A DNA stretch of 64,000 bases, taken from JANQKX01 sp039028695 (lineage in GTDB: Bacteria; Pseudomonadota; Alphaproteobacteria; Kiloniellales; Kiloniellaceae). Made by a program: the position numbers and the translations under genes. Positions 44,968 through 54,549 of the stretch are shown here, piece by piece (position 1 is the stretch's first letter; the number at the start of each line of letters is the position of its first letter). The notes under the pieces are model-generated. The model was not told the DNA's origin. It was given only the letters and a program-made list of their open reading frames with translations, and made no database searches. The stretch spans positions 17,999 through 81,998 of the forward strand of contig JBCCHN010000008.1 of the NCBI GenBank assembly GCA_039028695.1. Reading direction: 5' to 3'.

Positions 44968-45110
44968 CAAATCGGTAGCCCGACATGGCTTACATAAGAA
45001 ACCATGTCAAACCAAAAGGTTGGCGCAACTTACGCCGATGCCCCTTATGCCGCAAGGATTTTCTGCCCCAGTCTACGCCCCAACGACGGTCTTCAAAATG
45101 ATATGGTAAA

Positions 45111-45845
45111 TTAGCCCGCGCGGCGATGATGCCGATAGGACAGAAAATACCCCCGGCGGCCCGCCGCAAGAGCCTTTTCCTCGTAGCGTGTCGGCGGCCA
45201 ATCCGTCGGACGGCAACGCCAGTCCTTCGCGTCTTGAGCCTCCCATTCAAAAGCGGGATTGTCCTGGAAATGACCCATAATCCAGGTGAGGTAATCCGGA
45301 TCGTCGGTGGCAACGCGCAACAGGCCCCGGTCTTTCATGAGGTGTTCCAAAACATCCAGAAAGGCCGGCTGTAGGAGCCGCCTTTTGTGGTGTCGAGCCT
45401 TCGGCCAAGGGTCTGGGAAAAGGACGAATACCCGGCTCAAACTGTCGGGCGGCAGCGCCGATAAAAGCTCCCATACATCGCCGCTGTGTATGCGTACCAG
45501 ATCCTCACAGCGCGCGCCCTCAAGGTGACGCAACAACCTGGCAACCCCATTGATGAAATACTCCGCCCCGATAATACCGACAGGCCAGCCCGAATCCCGA
45601 ACCATACGGGCCTGCCAGGCCAGATGTTCGCCCCCGCCGAACCCAATTTCCAGCCAGATCTGGTCACACGCATTGGGAAAAAGGGACGCCAGATCTATCT
45701 GCCTACCAGCATTGGGGATTGGCACCGCCAGAGCCGGCAATTTATCCTGGATGAGGCGCTGAAGACCAACTCTTAAAGGCCGACCTTGCCGGCGCCCATA
45801 AACAGTGCGGTAGCCTTTGTTTGCCGGCATTTGATCGCTTGGCAT
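45111..45845 (-). CDS. trmB: tRNA (guanine-N7-)-methyltransferase
   Basis: Forms m7G46 in the tRNA variable loop. SAM-binding LEIGFGGGEHLAWQA, NGVARLLRHL, and the TrmB signature VFVLFPDPWPKARHHKRRL are present, with TDDPDYLTWIMGHF near the C-terminus and TRYEEKALAAGR matching the conserved T-x-Y/F-E block. 244 residues. It lies 46 bp after metK on the same strand, a usual alphaproteobacterial pair. Confidence 0.95.
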   Translation of the reverse strand: MPSDQMPANKGYRTVYGRRQGRPLRVGLQRLIQDKLPALAVPIPNAGRQIDLASLFPNACDQIWLEIGFGGGEHLAWQARMVRDSGWPVGIIGAEYFINGVARLLRHLEGARCEDLVRIHSGDVWELLSALPPDSLSRVFVLFPDPWPKARHHKRRLLQPAFLDVLEHLMKDRGLLRVATDDPDYLTWIMGHFQDNPAFEWEAQDAKDWRCRPTDWPPTRYEEKALAAGRRGYFLSYRHHRRAG

Positions 45846-45891
45846 GGCTTGGGCCTAAACCGCTCCGCCGTAAAGACCGCCGATTTTTGCC

Positions 45892-47064
45892 TTAGCCGCC
45901 GAAGTGAGACCGCAGATCCGAGGCCATATCAGTGCGCTCCCAGGAAAATCCGCCGTCGGCATCCGGCTCCCGGCCAAAATGGCCATAGGCAGCAGTCCGG
46001 GCATAAATCGGCCGAGACAGGTTCAGGTGCTCCCGAATTCCTCGCGGCGAAAGGTCCATACGGTCTTGCAGGGCGGCCGCCAACTTTTCCTCGTCAACCT
46101 GAGCCGTTCCGTCACAATTGACATAAACCGACAACGGCTTGGAAACACCGATGGCATAGGAGAGCTGAATGGTACAACGTTCCGCTAATTCCGCGGCCAC
46201 CACATTCTTGGCAAGATAGCGCGCCGCATAGGCCGCCGAGCGGTCAACCTTGGTCGGATCTTTCCCCGAAAAGGCCCCGCCCCCATGGGGAGCTGCGCCG
46301 CCGTAGGTATCAACGATGATCTTCCGTCCGGTTAAGCCAGCGTCCCCGTCGGGTCCTCCGATGACAAATCGGCCCGTTGGGTTCACATAAAACTCGGACT
46401 CTTCGCACATCCACCCCTCCGGCAAAACCTTCACCACATGGGGCCGCACAATTTCACGAACCGCGTCCTGGTCAAGATCGGCCGCATGTTGGGTCGAGAC
46501 CACAATCGAGGTGGCTCGAACAGGCTTGCCGTCTTCATAAAGCAGGGTCACCTGGCTTTTTGCATCGGGGCCCAGTCCCGGTTCCGCACCCGAATGGCGC
46601 GCCTCGGCCAAGGAATGCAAGATCTCATGGGATAAATGGATGGGCGCCGGCATCAGTGCTTTGGTTTCTCGGCAGGCAAAACCGAACATAATACCCTGGT
46701 CACCAGCACCCTCGTCCTTGTTGCCACTCGCATCGACGCCCTGGGCAATATCGGCGGATTGCTCATGAACATGGTTGTGAACCGACATCTTTTCCCAGTG
46801 AAAGCCCTCTTGAGCATAGCCGATATCTTTCACCGCCTCGCGGGCAGCCTGCTCCAGCAAATCGGCCGTCACCGATGCCGGGCCGCGCACCTCACCCGCC
46901 AGCACGACACGATTAGTCGTTGCAAGGGTTTCCACCGCCACGCGGGACAAGGGGTCTGCGCTCAAATAGGCATCAACGACCGTATCGGAAATACGATCGC
47001 AGACTTTGTCCGGATGACCCTCCGAAACCGACTCACTGGTGAAGAGATAGTTGCCCTTGCGCAC
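45892..47064 (-). CDS. metK: S-adenosylmethionine synthetase
   Basis: Makes S-adenosylmethionine from methionine and ATP; its product feeds the SAM methyltransferases around it. YLFTSESVSEGHPDKVCDRIS opens the protein (partial), GEVRG and NKDEGAGDQGIMFGFA follow, and GDAGLTGRKIIVDTYGG and GGGAFSGKDPTKVDRSAAY are the phosphate-binding signatures. 390 residues. I saw no recognisable SAM riboswitch in the 202-bp leader, only a possible hairpin (GGCCTTTCT / AGAAAAGCC, about 47099-47128). Confidence 0.96.
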   Translation of the reverse strand: MRKGNYLFTSESVSEGHPDKVCDRISDTVVDAYLSADPLSRVAVETLATTNRVVLAGEVRGPASVTADLLEQAAREAVKDIGYAQEGFHWEKMSVHNHVHEQSADIAQGVDASGNKDEGAGDQGIMFGFACRETKALMPAPIHLSHEILHSLAEARHSGAEPGLGPDAKSQVTLLYEDGKPVRATSIVVSTQHAADLDQDAVREIVRPHVVKVLPEGWMCEESEFYVNPTGRFVIGGPDGDAGLTGRKIIVDTYGGAAPHGGGAFSGKDPTKVDRSAAYAARYLAKNVVAAELAERCTIQLSYAIGVSKPLSVYVNCDGTAQVDEEKLAAALQDRMDLSPRGIREHLNLSRPIYARTAAYGHFGREPDADGGFSWERTDMASDLRSHFGG

Positions 47065-47266
47065 GATAGTCTCCCTTGAGCAAATTTACCGCCACGACCA
47101 ATCTGGCTTTTCTAAAAAAGACGTCAGAAAGGCCCACGGCGGCTCAAAACGCGCCATGTTGCATATTTTGAAAACCGCACTCAAGGGGAATTCCGCACAA
47201 ATCTACCTCAGTGGGATAAAATCCTTCTGGGTAACGCGGGATCAATTAGAAATTTGGGATTTAGGG

Positions 47267-47734
47267 TTATTTCTGAGAGGTCATACTAGAGCCAATGGCC
47301 TTGGCGAGTTCAAAGAACTGCTTGCGGACCGACTTATCGGTGATCTTGTAATAGGCGCGGACCAACTCCAGCGTCTCTCGCTTGGCCATCGGATCCCGTT
47401 CGTATTCAAACTTAGCTTGATCCCTGTCGGACCAACCTCCGACACGGCGCGCCGGCGAGCTAGCCGCAGCCTCCTCGGAGAGATCTTCGAAAAAATACTC
47501 CACCGGAACATCCAAAACCCGCGACAAGTCAAACAATCGGCTACAGCCGATCCGGTTCGCGCCGCGCTCGTACTTTTGGATCTGTTGGAATGTCAGCCCG
47601 ATAGCTTCGCCGAGCCTCTCCTGGCTCAGTCCTAACAGAGTGCGCCGCAATCGCACCCGGCTACCGACATGCATGTCGATAGGATTTGGGCCTCCGATAC
47701 CACGCCCCCCGCCGATCCCACTACCCTTTGCCAT
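47267..47734 (-). CDS. XRE-family helix-turn-helix regulator
   Basis: A 155-residue DNA-binding protein: PIDMHVGSRVRLRRTLLGLS leads into the helix-turn-helix LSQERLGEAIGLTFQQIQKYERGANRIG (about residues 33-62), followed by DVPVEYFFEDLSEE. The C-terminal half (about 100-150) is helical and unconserved. The same type of regulator is found between lnt and metK in many alphaproteobacteria. The targets are not known; no cupin or peptidase domain is attached. Confidence 0.88.
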   Translation of the reverse strand: MAKGSGIGGGRGIGGPNPIDMHVGSRVRLRRTLLGLSQERLGEAIGLTFQQIQKYERGANRIGCSRLFDLSRVLDVPVEYFFEDLSEEAAASSPARRVGGWSDRDQAKFEYERDPMAKRETLELVRAYYKITDKSVRKQFFELAKAIGSSMTSQK

Positions 47735-47849
47735 AATGGCCTCGCTGAATTACCTTTTAACAGCTCCGCTTAGCGTCTATGGCATTGATTTCTAAACATA
47801 CCGGAGTATGTGGTCAAATCAATTATCTTACAAAACAACTACGAGATCG

Positions 47850-49451
47850 TCACAATCGGTAACGTCTAAATACGATATAGAAAAATGATAATATTAAGAG
47901 CAAAAATAGTACTGTATAATTTCCAAAAGTTGAATACAGGGTTATGTTTGTGGTTGCGCGCGGCAAGGGAGAATCAAGCACACCCGTTTCGTCCAAACCA
48001 AGCTGCGCCACCTCACGCCCATAGGAATCTAACACAGCCGAGATGCCATTGTTGGCCGCCCGCACCAAGGGCAGGCCTTCTTCGACAGCCCGCAATTTTG
48101 CAGTAGCAAAATGTTGATGAGGTCCGGTCGATCGGCCGAACCATGCATCATTGGTAATGTTGAGCAAAAGGCCGGGGCGCTCCATCGCCCCATCTCCGTC
48201 GGCGGTAACGGCACCGGGAAAAATAACTTCATAACAGATCAAGGGGCTGATCGCCGGTAGTCCCGGCAAAGACATGGTCTGGGGTCCGGGCCCCGGTTGA
48301 AAGTCGACAGCGCCAACCGTCAACTTAGCCATGTCCAGCAAACCTCGAAAAGGCGCATACTCACCGAAAGGCACCAGATGAAACTTATCGTAGGAACCCT
48401 GGAGCACGCCATTGTGGTCAAGTGCATGCAGGCTGTTATAGGGGCCATCGCCCGCCTCACCTTGACGCAAAGCTCCGGTAATCAAGAGGCCGCCGGGTGG
48501 AACGATGGTAGACAAGGCCTCCTGCAAGGCTCGGTCGGAGGAGAGATAATAAGGCACCGCCGTTTCCGACCATATGATATGGGTAACTTTTTCAATGCCC
48601 GGCTCACGGCTCAACCGCATCTGATCAAGAAGATGTTTGCGCCGTAACTCCGGCTGCCACTTCAGGGACTGTTCAATGGCGGGCTGAACCAGGCGCAACA
48701 CCACCCCCGGCGTATCGTCGCTTCCGATTGCCGGAGCTTGGGAAAGACGCGATTGGCCGCCGCCCCAAACCGCTAAAGGCAACAAGGTGGTGACTAGAAC
48801 GACGATAGTGCGCGCGGGACGCAATGGCTTGTCAAATAACACCGCCGGCGCCGAGGCAGAAAGGATCGTGACCACCGAGAGCCCCCAGACGCCGGTCACC
48901 GCCGCCAATTGAAGCATCTCAGGCGAAAAAGTCCAAACCGTGCCGATCAAGTTCCAGGGAAAGCCGGTCAAAATCCAGGATCGCAGCCACTCGAAAAATA
49001 ACCAACTGGCAGCAAACACACAAACACGCGCCATCCCAGTGGCACGGGTTGCTACCGTGACCAAAGTGGCAAGGCCGGTAAAAATGGCCATACCGGCCGC
49101 CAGACCAGCAACGGCGAAAGGCATGACGAATCCAAAGCGTTCCGCATCTACCAGAAAGGCGATTCCAACCCAGTAAAGGCCGATTGCGAAATAGCCAAAC
49201 CCAAAAGCCCCGCCGAGCCAAAAGGCGCTGGTCAATCGCTGGGTGCCGCGGAGCAGCAGCAACAGCACGGTAAAGGCGGGCCAAAGAAAAAAAACAGCGT
49301 GGAACGGAGGGAGAGCTCCGGCCACCAGTCCGCCCATGACCGCGGCAATGATGCAGCGTTGCCACACTCTAATGTGATCGATTTTTTCGGCCAGCCTAGT
49401 CATCGAAAACCCGGCAGCGGGGACGGTCTTTTCACTCACCGTTTGTCTCAT
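47850..49451 (-). CDS. lnt: Apolipoprotein N-acyltransferase
   Basis: Inner-membrane enzyme adding the third acyl chain to lipoproteins. Several membrane helices fill the N-terminal 230 residues and one the C-terminus; between them is the nitrilase-like domain with the triad glutamate in WSETAVPY, lysine in YDKFHLVPFGEY and cysteine in PLICYEVIFPG. Start is uncertain: ATG 49451 overlaps corC by 20 bp, GTG 49439 and ATG 49403 are alternatives. The last 50 codons are distinctly AT-rich compared with the rest of the gene. Confidence 0.94.
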   Translation of the reverse strand: MRQTVSEKTVPAAGFSMTRLAEKIDHIRVWQRCIIAAVMGGLVAGALPPFHAVFFLWPAFTVLLLLLRGTQRLTSAFWLGGAFGFGYFAIGLYWVGIAFLVDAERFGFVMPFAVAGLAAGMAIFTGLATLVTVATRATGMARVCVFAASWLFFEWLRSWILTGFPWNLIGTVWTFSPEMLQLAAVTGVWGLSVVTILSASAPAVLFDKPLRPARTIVVLVTTLLPLAVWGGGQSRLSQAPAIGSDDTPGVVLRLVQPAIEQSLKWQPELRRKHLLDQMRLSREPGIEKVTHIIWSETAVPYYLSSDRALQEALSTIVPPGGLLITGALRQGEAGDGPYNSLHALDHNGVLQGSYDKFHLVPFGEYAPFRGLLDMAKLTVGAVDFQPGPGPQTMSLPGLPAISPLICYEVIFPGAVTADGDGAMERPGLLLNITNDAWFGRSTGPHQHFATAKLRAVEEGLPLVRAANNGISAVLDSYGREVAQLGLDETGVLDSPLPRATTNITLYSTFGNYTVLFLLLILSFFYIVFRRYRL

Positions 49452-50385
49452 CCCCGTGCGATTCGATGGGCAAATTTCGCATTCGCAAGCGTTTGACGCG
49501 TCGCGGGTCGGCCTCAAGAATTTCGAAGCTGATGCCGCTGGCAGGGTGCTCGATCAGTTCACCCCGGGTTGGAACCCGACCCGCAATGGAAATTAACAGC
49601 CCGCCCAAGGTATCAATGTCCTCATCCCGTTCTTCGTCCGAGAGTACCGGCCCCACCAATTCCTCAAACTCCTCGATAGTAGCGCGCGCATCGGCAATCA
49701 AAGTGCCGTCTTCCCTCGTACCTAACATGGGCCCACGCAACACATCGTGCTCGTCCTCAATCTCGCCGACAATCTCTTCGACCAGATCCTCGATGGTTAG
49801 CAACCCGTCGATGCCCCCGTACTCATCCACCACCAACGCCATATGAACCCGTGAGAGGCGCATCTCCATAAGCAAGTCCAGAACCCGCATTGAGGGTGCC
49901 GCAATCACAATCCGGCGCAAGATATCCGCTAGTTCAAAGGATTTTTCCTCTTTAACGTAATCCAGCACATCTTTGATATGCACAATTCCGAGCACATCAT
50001 CCAGCGTCTCACGGTAGACCGGCAGTCGAGAGTGCCCGGCCCGGCTCATGATATCCACCAACTCATCCAGGGGTACTGTTAGATCGACCGCGATAATGTC
50101 GGCGCGCGGGACCATCACATCATAGGTCGTCAGGTGCCGCAGGCGCAGGATATTGCCCAACATCATGCGCTCGTCATCCCCTATAGGGGTAGCAGTCTCA
50201 CTCTCGTTTTCCTGTATTTCCTCAAAGATTTCTTCGATGGTCTCACGAATCTGCGCTTCGTTGGACCTTTTGCCAAACAAACGCCGCAGCCACTGCCAGC
50301 CCGACCGAGGCCGACCGTCACCATTGGCGCCATTGGCGCCATTGGTGCGGTGGGTTTTACCGTTGGTAGTTGAGCTCACACTCAT
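49432..50385 (-). CDS. corC: CorC/HlyC-type CBS-domain protein
   Basis: Cytoplasmic protein with a CBS pair (about residues 85-205; YDVMVPRADIIAVD, RLPVYRETLDDVLGIVHIKDVLD, VDEYGGIDGLLTIEDLVEEIVGEI in part) and a C-terminal CorC/HlyC domain. Relatives act in magnesium/cobalt efflux or lipoprotein-related functions. The ATG at 50385 is preferred to a GTG six codons upstream. The N-terminal region has a short NGANGANG repeat coded by GGCGCCATT units. Overlaps lnt, follows ybeY by 29 bp. Confidence 0.92.
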   Translation of the reverse strand: MSVSSTTNGKTHRTNGANGANGDGRPRSGWQWLRRLFGKRSNEAQIRETIEEIFEEIQENESETATPIGDDERMMLGNILRLRHLTTYDVMVPRADIIAVDLTVPLDELVDIMSRAGHSRLPVYRETLDDVLGIVHIKDVLDYVKEEKSFELADILRRIVIAAPSMRVLDLLMEMRLSRVHMALVVDEYGGIDGLLTIEDLVEEIVGEIEDEHDVLRGPMLGTREDGTLIADARATIEEFEELVGPVLSDEERDEDIDTLGGLLISIAGRVPTRGELIEHPASGISFEILEADPRRVKRLRMRNLPIESHGDETNGE

Positions 50386-50414
50386 TTTGTTAGCCTGTTC
50401 CACAAGCCCATGGA

Positions 50415-50987
50415 TTATGCCTCATATGGATCGGGAATGCCCAGATCCGATAAGATGGAAATTTCCTGTCGCTCCATTAACGCGGCATCCCGATCGTCGT
50501 CGTGATCGTATCCCAAAAGATGCAAGACCCCGTGAACGACCAAGTGCGCCAGATGGTTTTCCAACGGCTTTTGCTGTTCCATTGCCTCGCGGCCGATGGT
50601 TTGCCGCGCGAGGATAACGTCTCCCAAAAGCCAGGGTCTTTCGGCAAGGCAGTCCGAAGAAAGGGACCTCGCCGCAGGGGTCTTCCCAGCACCTCCATTG
50701 CTCTTGGGGCCTTCGTTGCTGAAGGACAGCACATTCGTTGGCTTGTCCTGACCGCGAAATCCGCGATTGAGCGTTTGAACTTGTAAATCGTCAGTCAGGA
50801 CCAGGCAGACTTCCGGAGATCGGTTGATAGGCTCGTCGCTCAGCTCTCGGCGAAGCACCTGGACTGCCGCGCGATGCACCAGGTCTTCCACATCAAAAGA
50901 GGCCTCATCCCAAGCCGGGTCTTCAAAGATGATATCAATTTGCGGGGCGAGACTATTCGGGTCTTCGGGCATGAGAGGTGCCGGCAT
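50415..50987 (-). CDS. ybeY: Endoribonuclease/rRNA maturation factor YbeY
   Basis: Metalloprotein for 16S rRNA 3'-end maturation and ribosome quality control. The metal site is HLVVHGVLHLLGYDH, giving three histidines in the HGxLHLxGYDH pattern, and the domain entry is NRGFRGQDKPTNVLSF. The N-terminal 40 residues are variable. 190 residues, a little long because of a serine/lysine-rich insertion between the two blocks (GPKSNGGAGKTPAARS). It follows phoH by 44 bp. Confidence 0.94.
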   Translation of the reverse strand: MPAPLMPEDPNSLAPQIDIIFEDPAWDEASFDVEDLVHRAAVQVLRRELSDEPINRSPEVCLVLTDDLQVQTLNRGFRGQDKPTNVLSFSNEGPKSNGGAGKTPAARSLSSDCLAERPWLLGDVILARQTIGREAMEQQKPLENHLAHLVVHGVLHLLGYDHDDDRDAALMERQEISILSDLGIPDPYEA

Positions 50988-51031
50988 GCGGCAATGGTTT
51001 CAGAGTGGGGCGGAAGAAGAGGGGCACCACA

Positions 51032-52051
51032 TCAAGAATCGCCTTGATCTTCTTGTGGTACATCCCCGTCACGGGCGTCATAGGCTTGAACAATCTTTGT
51101 TACCAGGGAATGGCGGACCACGTCGGCAGCGCTAAAGTGCACGAAGCCAACCTCCTCCATACCCTTAAGGACGGACGCAGCATCTCGCAGGCCCGAGGGT
51201 TGCCCCTTGGGCAAGTCGATTTGCGTGAGGTCCCCATTGATCACCATTCGGCTGTTTTGGCCCAGTCGGGTCAAAAACATCTTCATCTGACCGGGCGTGG
51301 TATTTTGCGCCTCGTCCAGGATAATAAAGGCATTGCTCAGGGTACGCCCTCGCATGAAAGCCAGGGGCGCCACTTCGATTTCGCCGTTGGAGATGCGGGC
51401 GGCCACCTGGTCTCCCGGTAACATATCGTAAAGCGCGTCGTAAAGTGGGCGCAGATAGGGGTCCACCTTGTCCAGCATATCGCCCGGTAAAAAGCCGAGG
51501 CGCTCGCCCGCCTCCACTGCGGGGCGGGAAAGAATTATGCGCTCGACCTTGCCGCTAATCAGCCAACTGACGGCCATGGCAACGGCCAGATAGGTCTTGC
51601 CAGTACCTGCCGGACCAACAGCGAAGACCAATTGATGGTCCAAAAGGGCACGGACATAAGCTGCTTGACCTGGCGAGCGCGGCGTCAAACTGCCCTTGCG
51701 GGTGGGAATGGCCAGCTCGCCGGAATGCAGGGCCTTGACCTGACCACCATCGCCATCCGCCCGGGCCATGCGCACCGCCGCGTCCACCTCACCGTCCGTC
51801 ACTTCAAGTCCTTTTTCCAGCCGTTTATAGAGGGCCTCGAGGGCTTTTTGCGCGGCCAAGACCGCCCAAGGTTCACCGGAAAGTTTGATGTGATTGCCAC
51901 GGCAGGCCAAAGTCACGCTAAGCTGCTGTTCGATACGCAGCAAATTTTGGTCGTGCTCACCCAATAACAAGGGCAGCAAGCGATGGTTATCAATTTCAAT
52001 TAAGCCCGGCGTGCGAGTTTTGGCCTTACGGGACAGATGGCGGCTGCTCAA
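51032..52051 (-). CDS. phoH: PhoH-like ATPase
   Basis: Also called YbeZ; partner of YbeY in rRNA metabolism. Walker A is GPAGTGKTYLAVAMA, Walker B FIILDEAQNTTPGQMKMFLTRLG (partly quoted), preceded by RGRTLSNA; the N-terminal part (about 30-100) is a KH-like region. The start is a TTG overlapping the miaB stop (TTGA), which fits translational coupling; the next candidate start lies well inside. 339 residues. Confidence 0.94.
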   Translation of the reverse strand: MSSRHLSRKAKTRTPGLIEIDNHRLLPLLLGEHDQNLLRIEQQLSVTLACRGNHIKLSGEPWAVLAAQKALEALYKRLEKGLEVTDGEVDAAVRMARADGDGGQVKALHSGELAIPTRKGSLTPRSPGQAAYVRALLDHQLVFAVGPAGTGKTYLAVAMAVSWLISGKVERIILSRPAVEAGERLGFLPGDMLDKVDPYLRPLYDALYDMLPGDQVAARISNGEIEVAPLAFMRGRTLSNAFIILDEAQNTTPGQMKMFLTRLGQNSRMVINGDLTQIDLPKGQPSGLRDAASVLKGMEEVGFVHFSAADVVRHSLVTKIVQAYDARDGDVPQEDQGDS

Positions 52052-53487
52052 ATTGGTCTCTCCACCACACCTTGTTGCCCGCCGACAGCCGTCGGCCGCG
52101 GATCGAGGCCAGGGGCAAAACTTGGATTATCATGATCAATTTGACCGGCCAGGCTATTGGGATGCGCCTTGGTGACCAGCACTGGTTGGATGGTGCCCAA
52201 CAAGCGCTCCCTGGCAACGGTTGGCAACGTCAGATGAACGGCCTGCATAAAGGGACTACGGCCCACCAACTGGTTCGCCTGGCGTCCTGGGCGTTCCAAT
52301 AATACAGGCATGGTTTTGCCTACGGATGCCTGGTTGAAAGCCACTTGTTGCGCGTTTAGCAAGTCTTGCAGCATGGCCAAGCGCTCGGATCTCTTGTCTT
52401 CCGGCACTTGTTCATCAAGAGCCGCGGCGGGCGTGCCGGGACGTGCACTGTATTTAAAGGAATAAGCCTGGGCATAGGTTACCTGGTTCACCAAACCAAG
52501 AGTATCAGCAAAATCCCGGTCGCTCTCGCCAGGGAAACCCACGATAAAGTCCGACGACAGGGCAATGTCAGGCACCGCATCGCGCAAACGATCCACGATC
52601 CGGCGATAATCGGCTGCGCTATGGCGGCGATTCATGGCCGACAGGATACGATCCGAACCGGATTGAACGGGAAGATGTAAAAAAGGCATCAGCTCGGGCA
52701 GGTCCGCGTGGGCTCGAATCAATTCATCGTCCATGTCGCGCGGATGGGATGTCGTATAGCGCAAGCGCTCGATACCTTCCTCTTCGGCCAGGGCATATAT
52801 CAGCCGACCCAACCCCCAAGTTTTGCCGTCGGGACCCTCGCCGTGAAAGGCGTTAACATTCTGGCCCAAAAGACTGATTTCCCGAACCCCAGCGGCACTG
52901 AGCTGCCGGGCCTCATCTAAAATGTGGGCCACGGGCCGAGAAAACTCCGCACCTCGCGTATAGGGGACGACGCAAAAAGTGCAAAATTTGTCGCAGCCTT
53001 CTTGGACGGACAAAAAGGCTGCAGCGCCTGACTTTCGGTCATTTGTGGGCAAAAAGTCGAACTTGGAATCGACAGGGAACTCGGTATCGAGTTGCTTTCC
53101 GCCGGTGCGATTAAGCTTGGCGATCAACTCGGGCAAGCGATGATAGGTCTGCGGCCCGACGACCATATCCACATAGGGCGCTCGACGAAGCATCTCCTCG
53201 CCCTCTGCTTGGGCGACGCAGCCGGCGACAGCCAGGATCATCTCACCCCCGTCCGCTTCGCGCTGTGTCTTGAGCGAGCGTATGCGCCCCAACTCGGAAT
53301 AAACCTTCTCCGCAGCTTTTTCCCTTATATGACAGGTGTTTAGGATCACCATGTCGGCGCCGGCCGGTTCCTGTGCCGGCTCATATCCCAGCGGTGCCAA
53401 AACATCTGCCATACGATCGGAATCGTAGACATTCATTTGGCACCCATAAGTTCTAATAAAGAGTTTCTTTTTCAAATCTTTGTTCAC
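52048..53487 (-). CDS. miaB: tRNA-2-methylthio-N6-dimethylallyladenosine synthase
   Basis: Radical-SAM methylthiotransferase that modifies A37 of tRNAs reading U-starting codons. The N-terminal cluster cysteines are in RTYGCQMN, NTCHIREKA and VAGCVAQ; the radical SAM cluster is CDKFCTFCVVPYTRG, and a TRAM domain closes the protein (VLLERPGRQANQLVGRSPF region). The GTG at 53487 gives VNKDLKKKLFIRTYGCQ, the usual family N-terminus; a TTG 12 codons upstream is less likely. 479 residues. It overlaps phoH and begins 33 bp after plsC. Confidence 0.94.
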   Translation of the reverse strand: MNKDLKKKLFIRTYGCQMNVYDSDRMADVLAPLGYEPAQEPAGADMVILNTCHIREKAAEKVYSELGRIRSLKTQREADGGEMILAVAGCVAQAEGEEMLRRAPYVDMVVGPQTYHRLPELIAKLNRTGGKQLDTEFPVDSKFDFLPTNDRKSGAAAFLSVQEGCDKFCTFCVVPYTRGAEFSRPVAHILDEARQLSAAGVREISLLGQNVNAFHGEGPDGKTWGLGRLIYALAEEEGIERLRYTTSHPRDMDDELIRAHADLPELMPFLHLPVQSGSDRILSAMNRRHSAADYRRIVDRLRDAVPDIALSSDFIVGFPGESDRDFADTLGLVNQVTYAQAYSFKYSARPGTPAAALDEQVPEDKRSERLAMLQDLLNAQQVAFNQASVGKTMPVLLERPGRQANQLVGRSPFMQAVHLTLPTVARERLLGTIQPVLVTKAHPNSLAGQIDHDNPSFAPGLDPRPTAVGGQQGVVERPI

Positions 53488-53519
53488 CAACCGCGTTTCT
53501 TCCCCATCCCATCTGGGCC

Positions 53520-54380
53520 TCAAGCCGTCTTGGTTTGCCCCTTACCGAACCGACGGCCGGCAAGGGCCTCGGATACCCCATTGGAGACCAGCTCGTAACA
53601 ATAATCGCTCATTTTTTTGCGCGACCCCAGCTCTTCGAGCGTTTTTGGCGGATGAAATTCCACAACCACCGTCACCAGCCCCATCCGCAAGGCCTGCCAA
53701 AGGTGACTAGCCAGCTCCATGTCACCAAACCACGCAAAAAGCGGCCTTAAATAGCGCCCCATAGGCGCGCCGTCGAGTCTTGTGTAAGTGATGGAGACCG
53801 GCTGTACATACAAGGGGGTCGACCCATAGGATTTTTCGGCCACCGAAAAGAGAGCGCTTTTGAATGGCAGCACCCACTGCCCATCGCCGGAAGTCCCTTC
53901 CGGGAACAGGGTCAAATCATCTCCCCTTTCCAACCGCTTGGTCATTTCGTCCCGATCGGTCATGGCTTTTCGCGCACGGCGCTCAACAAAAATCGTCTCC
54001 TGCAACTTCGCGAGCCACCCGAAGAAGGGCCATCGGGCGACCTCGGACTTGGCGATAAAGGACATGGGTAAAAGGGAACTCAAGACCGTTATGTCCAAAT
54101 AAGACACATGATTGGCGGCAAACAAGGTGGGGTGTACCTTGGAGGGCTGACCGACGATTTGGACCTGCAACCCTAGAATTCGGCAACATTGGCGATGATA
54201 CCAGCGCGGTAACCGCTTGCGCAGAGGCCAGTTAAACTTTACTGCCAGGGCCTGTAAGGGCATGCACGGCAGGGTGAAGGCCACATAAAAAAGAAGCCGG
54301 AAGAATGCGGTGATCGATGATCCGAAATCGGGCGCAGTACTTACCTTTCCCGTCGATCCCGTTCCCATCGCTATTGCCAC
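53520..54380 (-). CDS. 1-acyl-glycerol-3-phosphate acyltransferase (PlsC/OlsA-like)
   Basis: Membrane acyltransferase with the HX4D motif NHVSYLDI (about residues 90-97) and the second motif FPEGTSGDG; a membrane segment covers about 25-50. It may acylate lysophosphatidic acid, or, as it directly follows an OlsB-like gene, lyso-ornithine lipid (OlsA role). The sequence alone does not decide. 286 residues. 169 bp separate it from the olsB-like gene, and miaB follows almost at once. Confidence 0.88.
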   Translation of the reverse strand: MAIAMGTGSTGKVSTAPDFGSSITAFFRLLFYVAFTLPCMPLQALAVKFNWPLRKRLPRWYHRQCCRILGLQVQIVGQPSKVHPTLFAANHVSYLDITVLSSLLPMSFIAKSEVARWPFFGWLAKLQETIFVERRARKAMTDRDEMTKRLERGDDLTLFPEGTSGDGQWVLPFKSALFSVAEKSYGSTPLYVQPVSITYTRLDGAPMGRYLRPLFAWFGDMELASHLWQALRMGLVTVVVEFHPPKTLEELGSRKKMSDYCYELVSNGVSEALAGRRFGKGQTKTA

Positions 54381-54549
54381 TTTTGTCTATCGCCTCTTTT
54401 TTGGAAACAAATTCAGTTTGAGCAGTGTGTTCGAAGTCGACCCTGATGCGGTTCACCGAGCCCCCTAATGACCAATGGACATGCGCCAGGGCGAGCGCCG
54501 CCACAACCGCAAAACAAGCTTGCTGGCGGCTTTAGCAGGTGCATGCCGC

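Noticed and set aside
44873..44986. Longer RimP start at 44986
   Set aside because: It would code through a terminator-like hairpin, lacks conservation, and the internal ATG has a suitable ribosome binding site.
47065..47266. SAM riboswitch in the metK leader
   Set aside because: Some hairpin potential but no conserved SAM-I, SAM-II or SAM/SAH sequence blocks that I can recognise.
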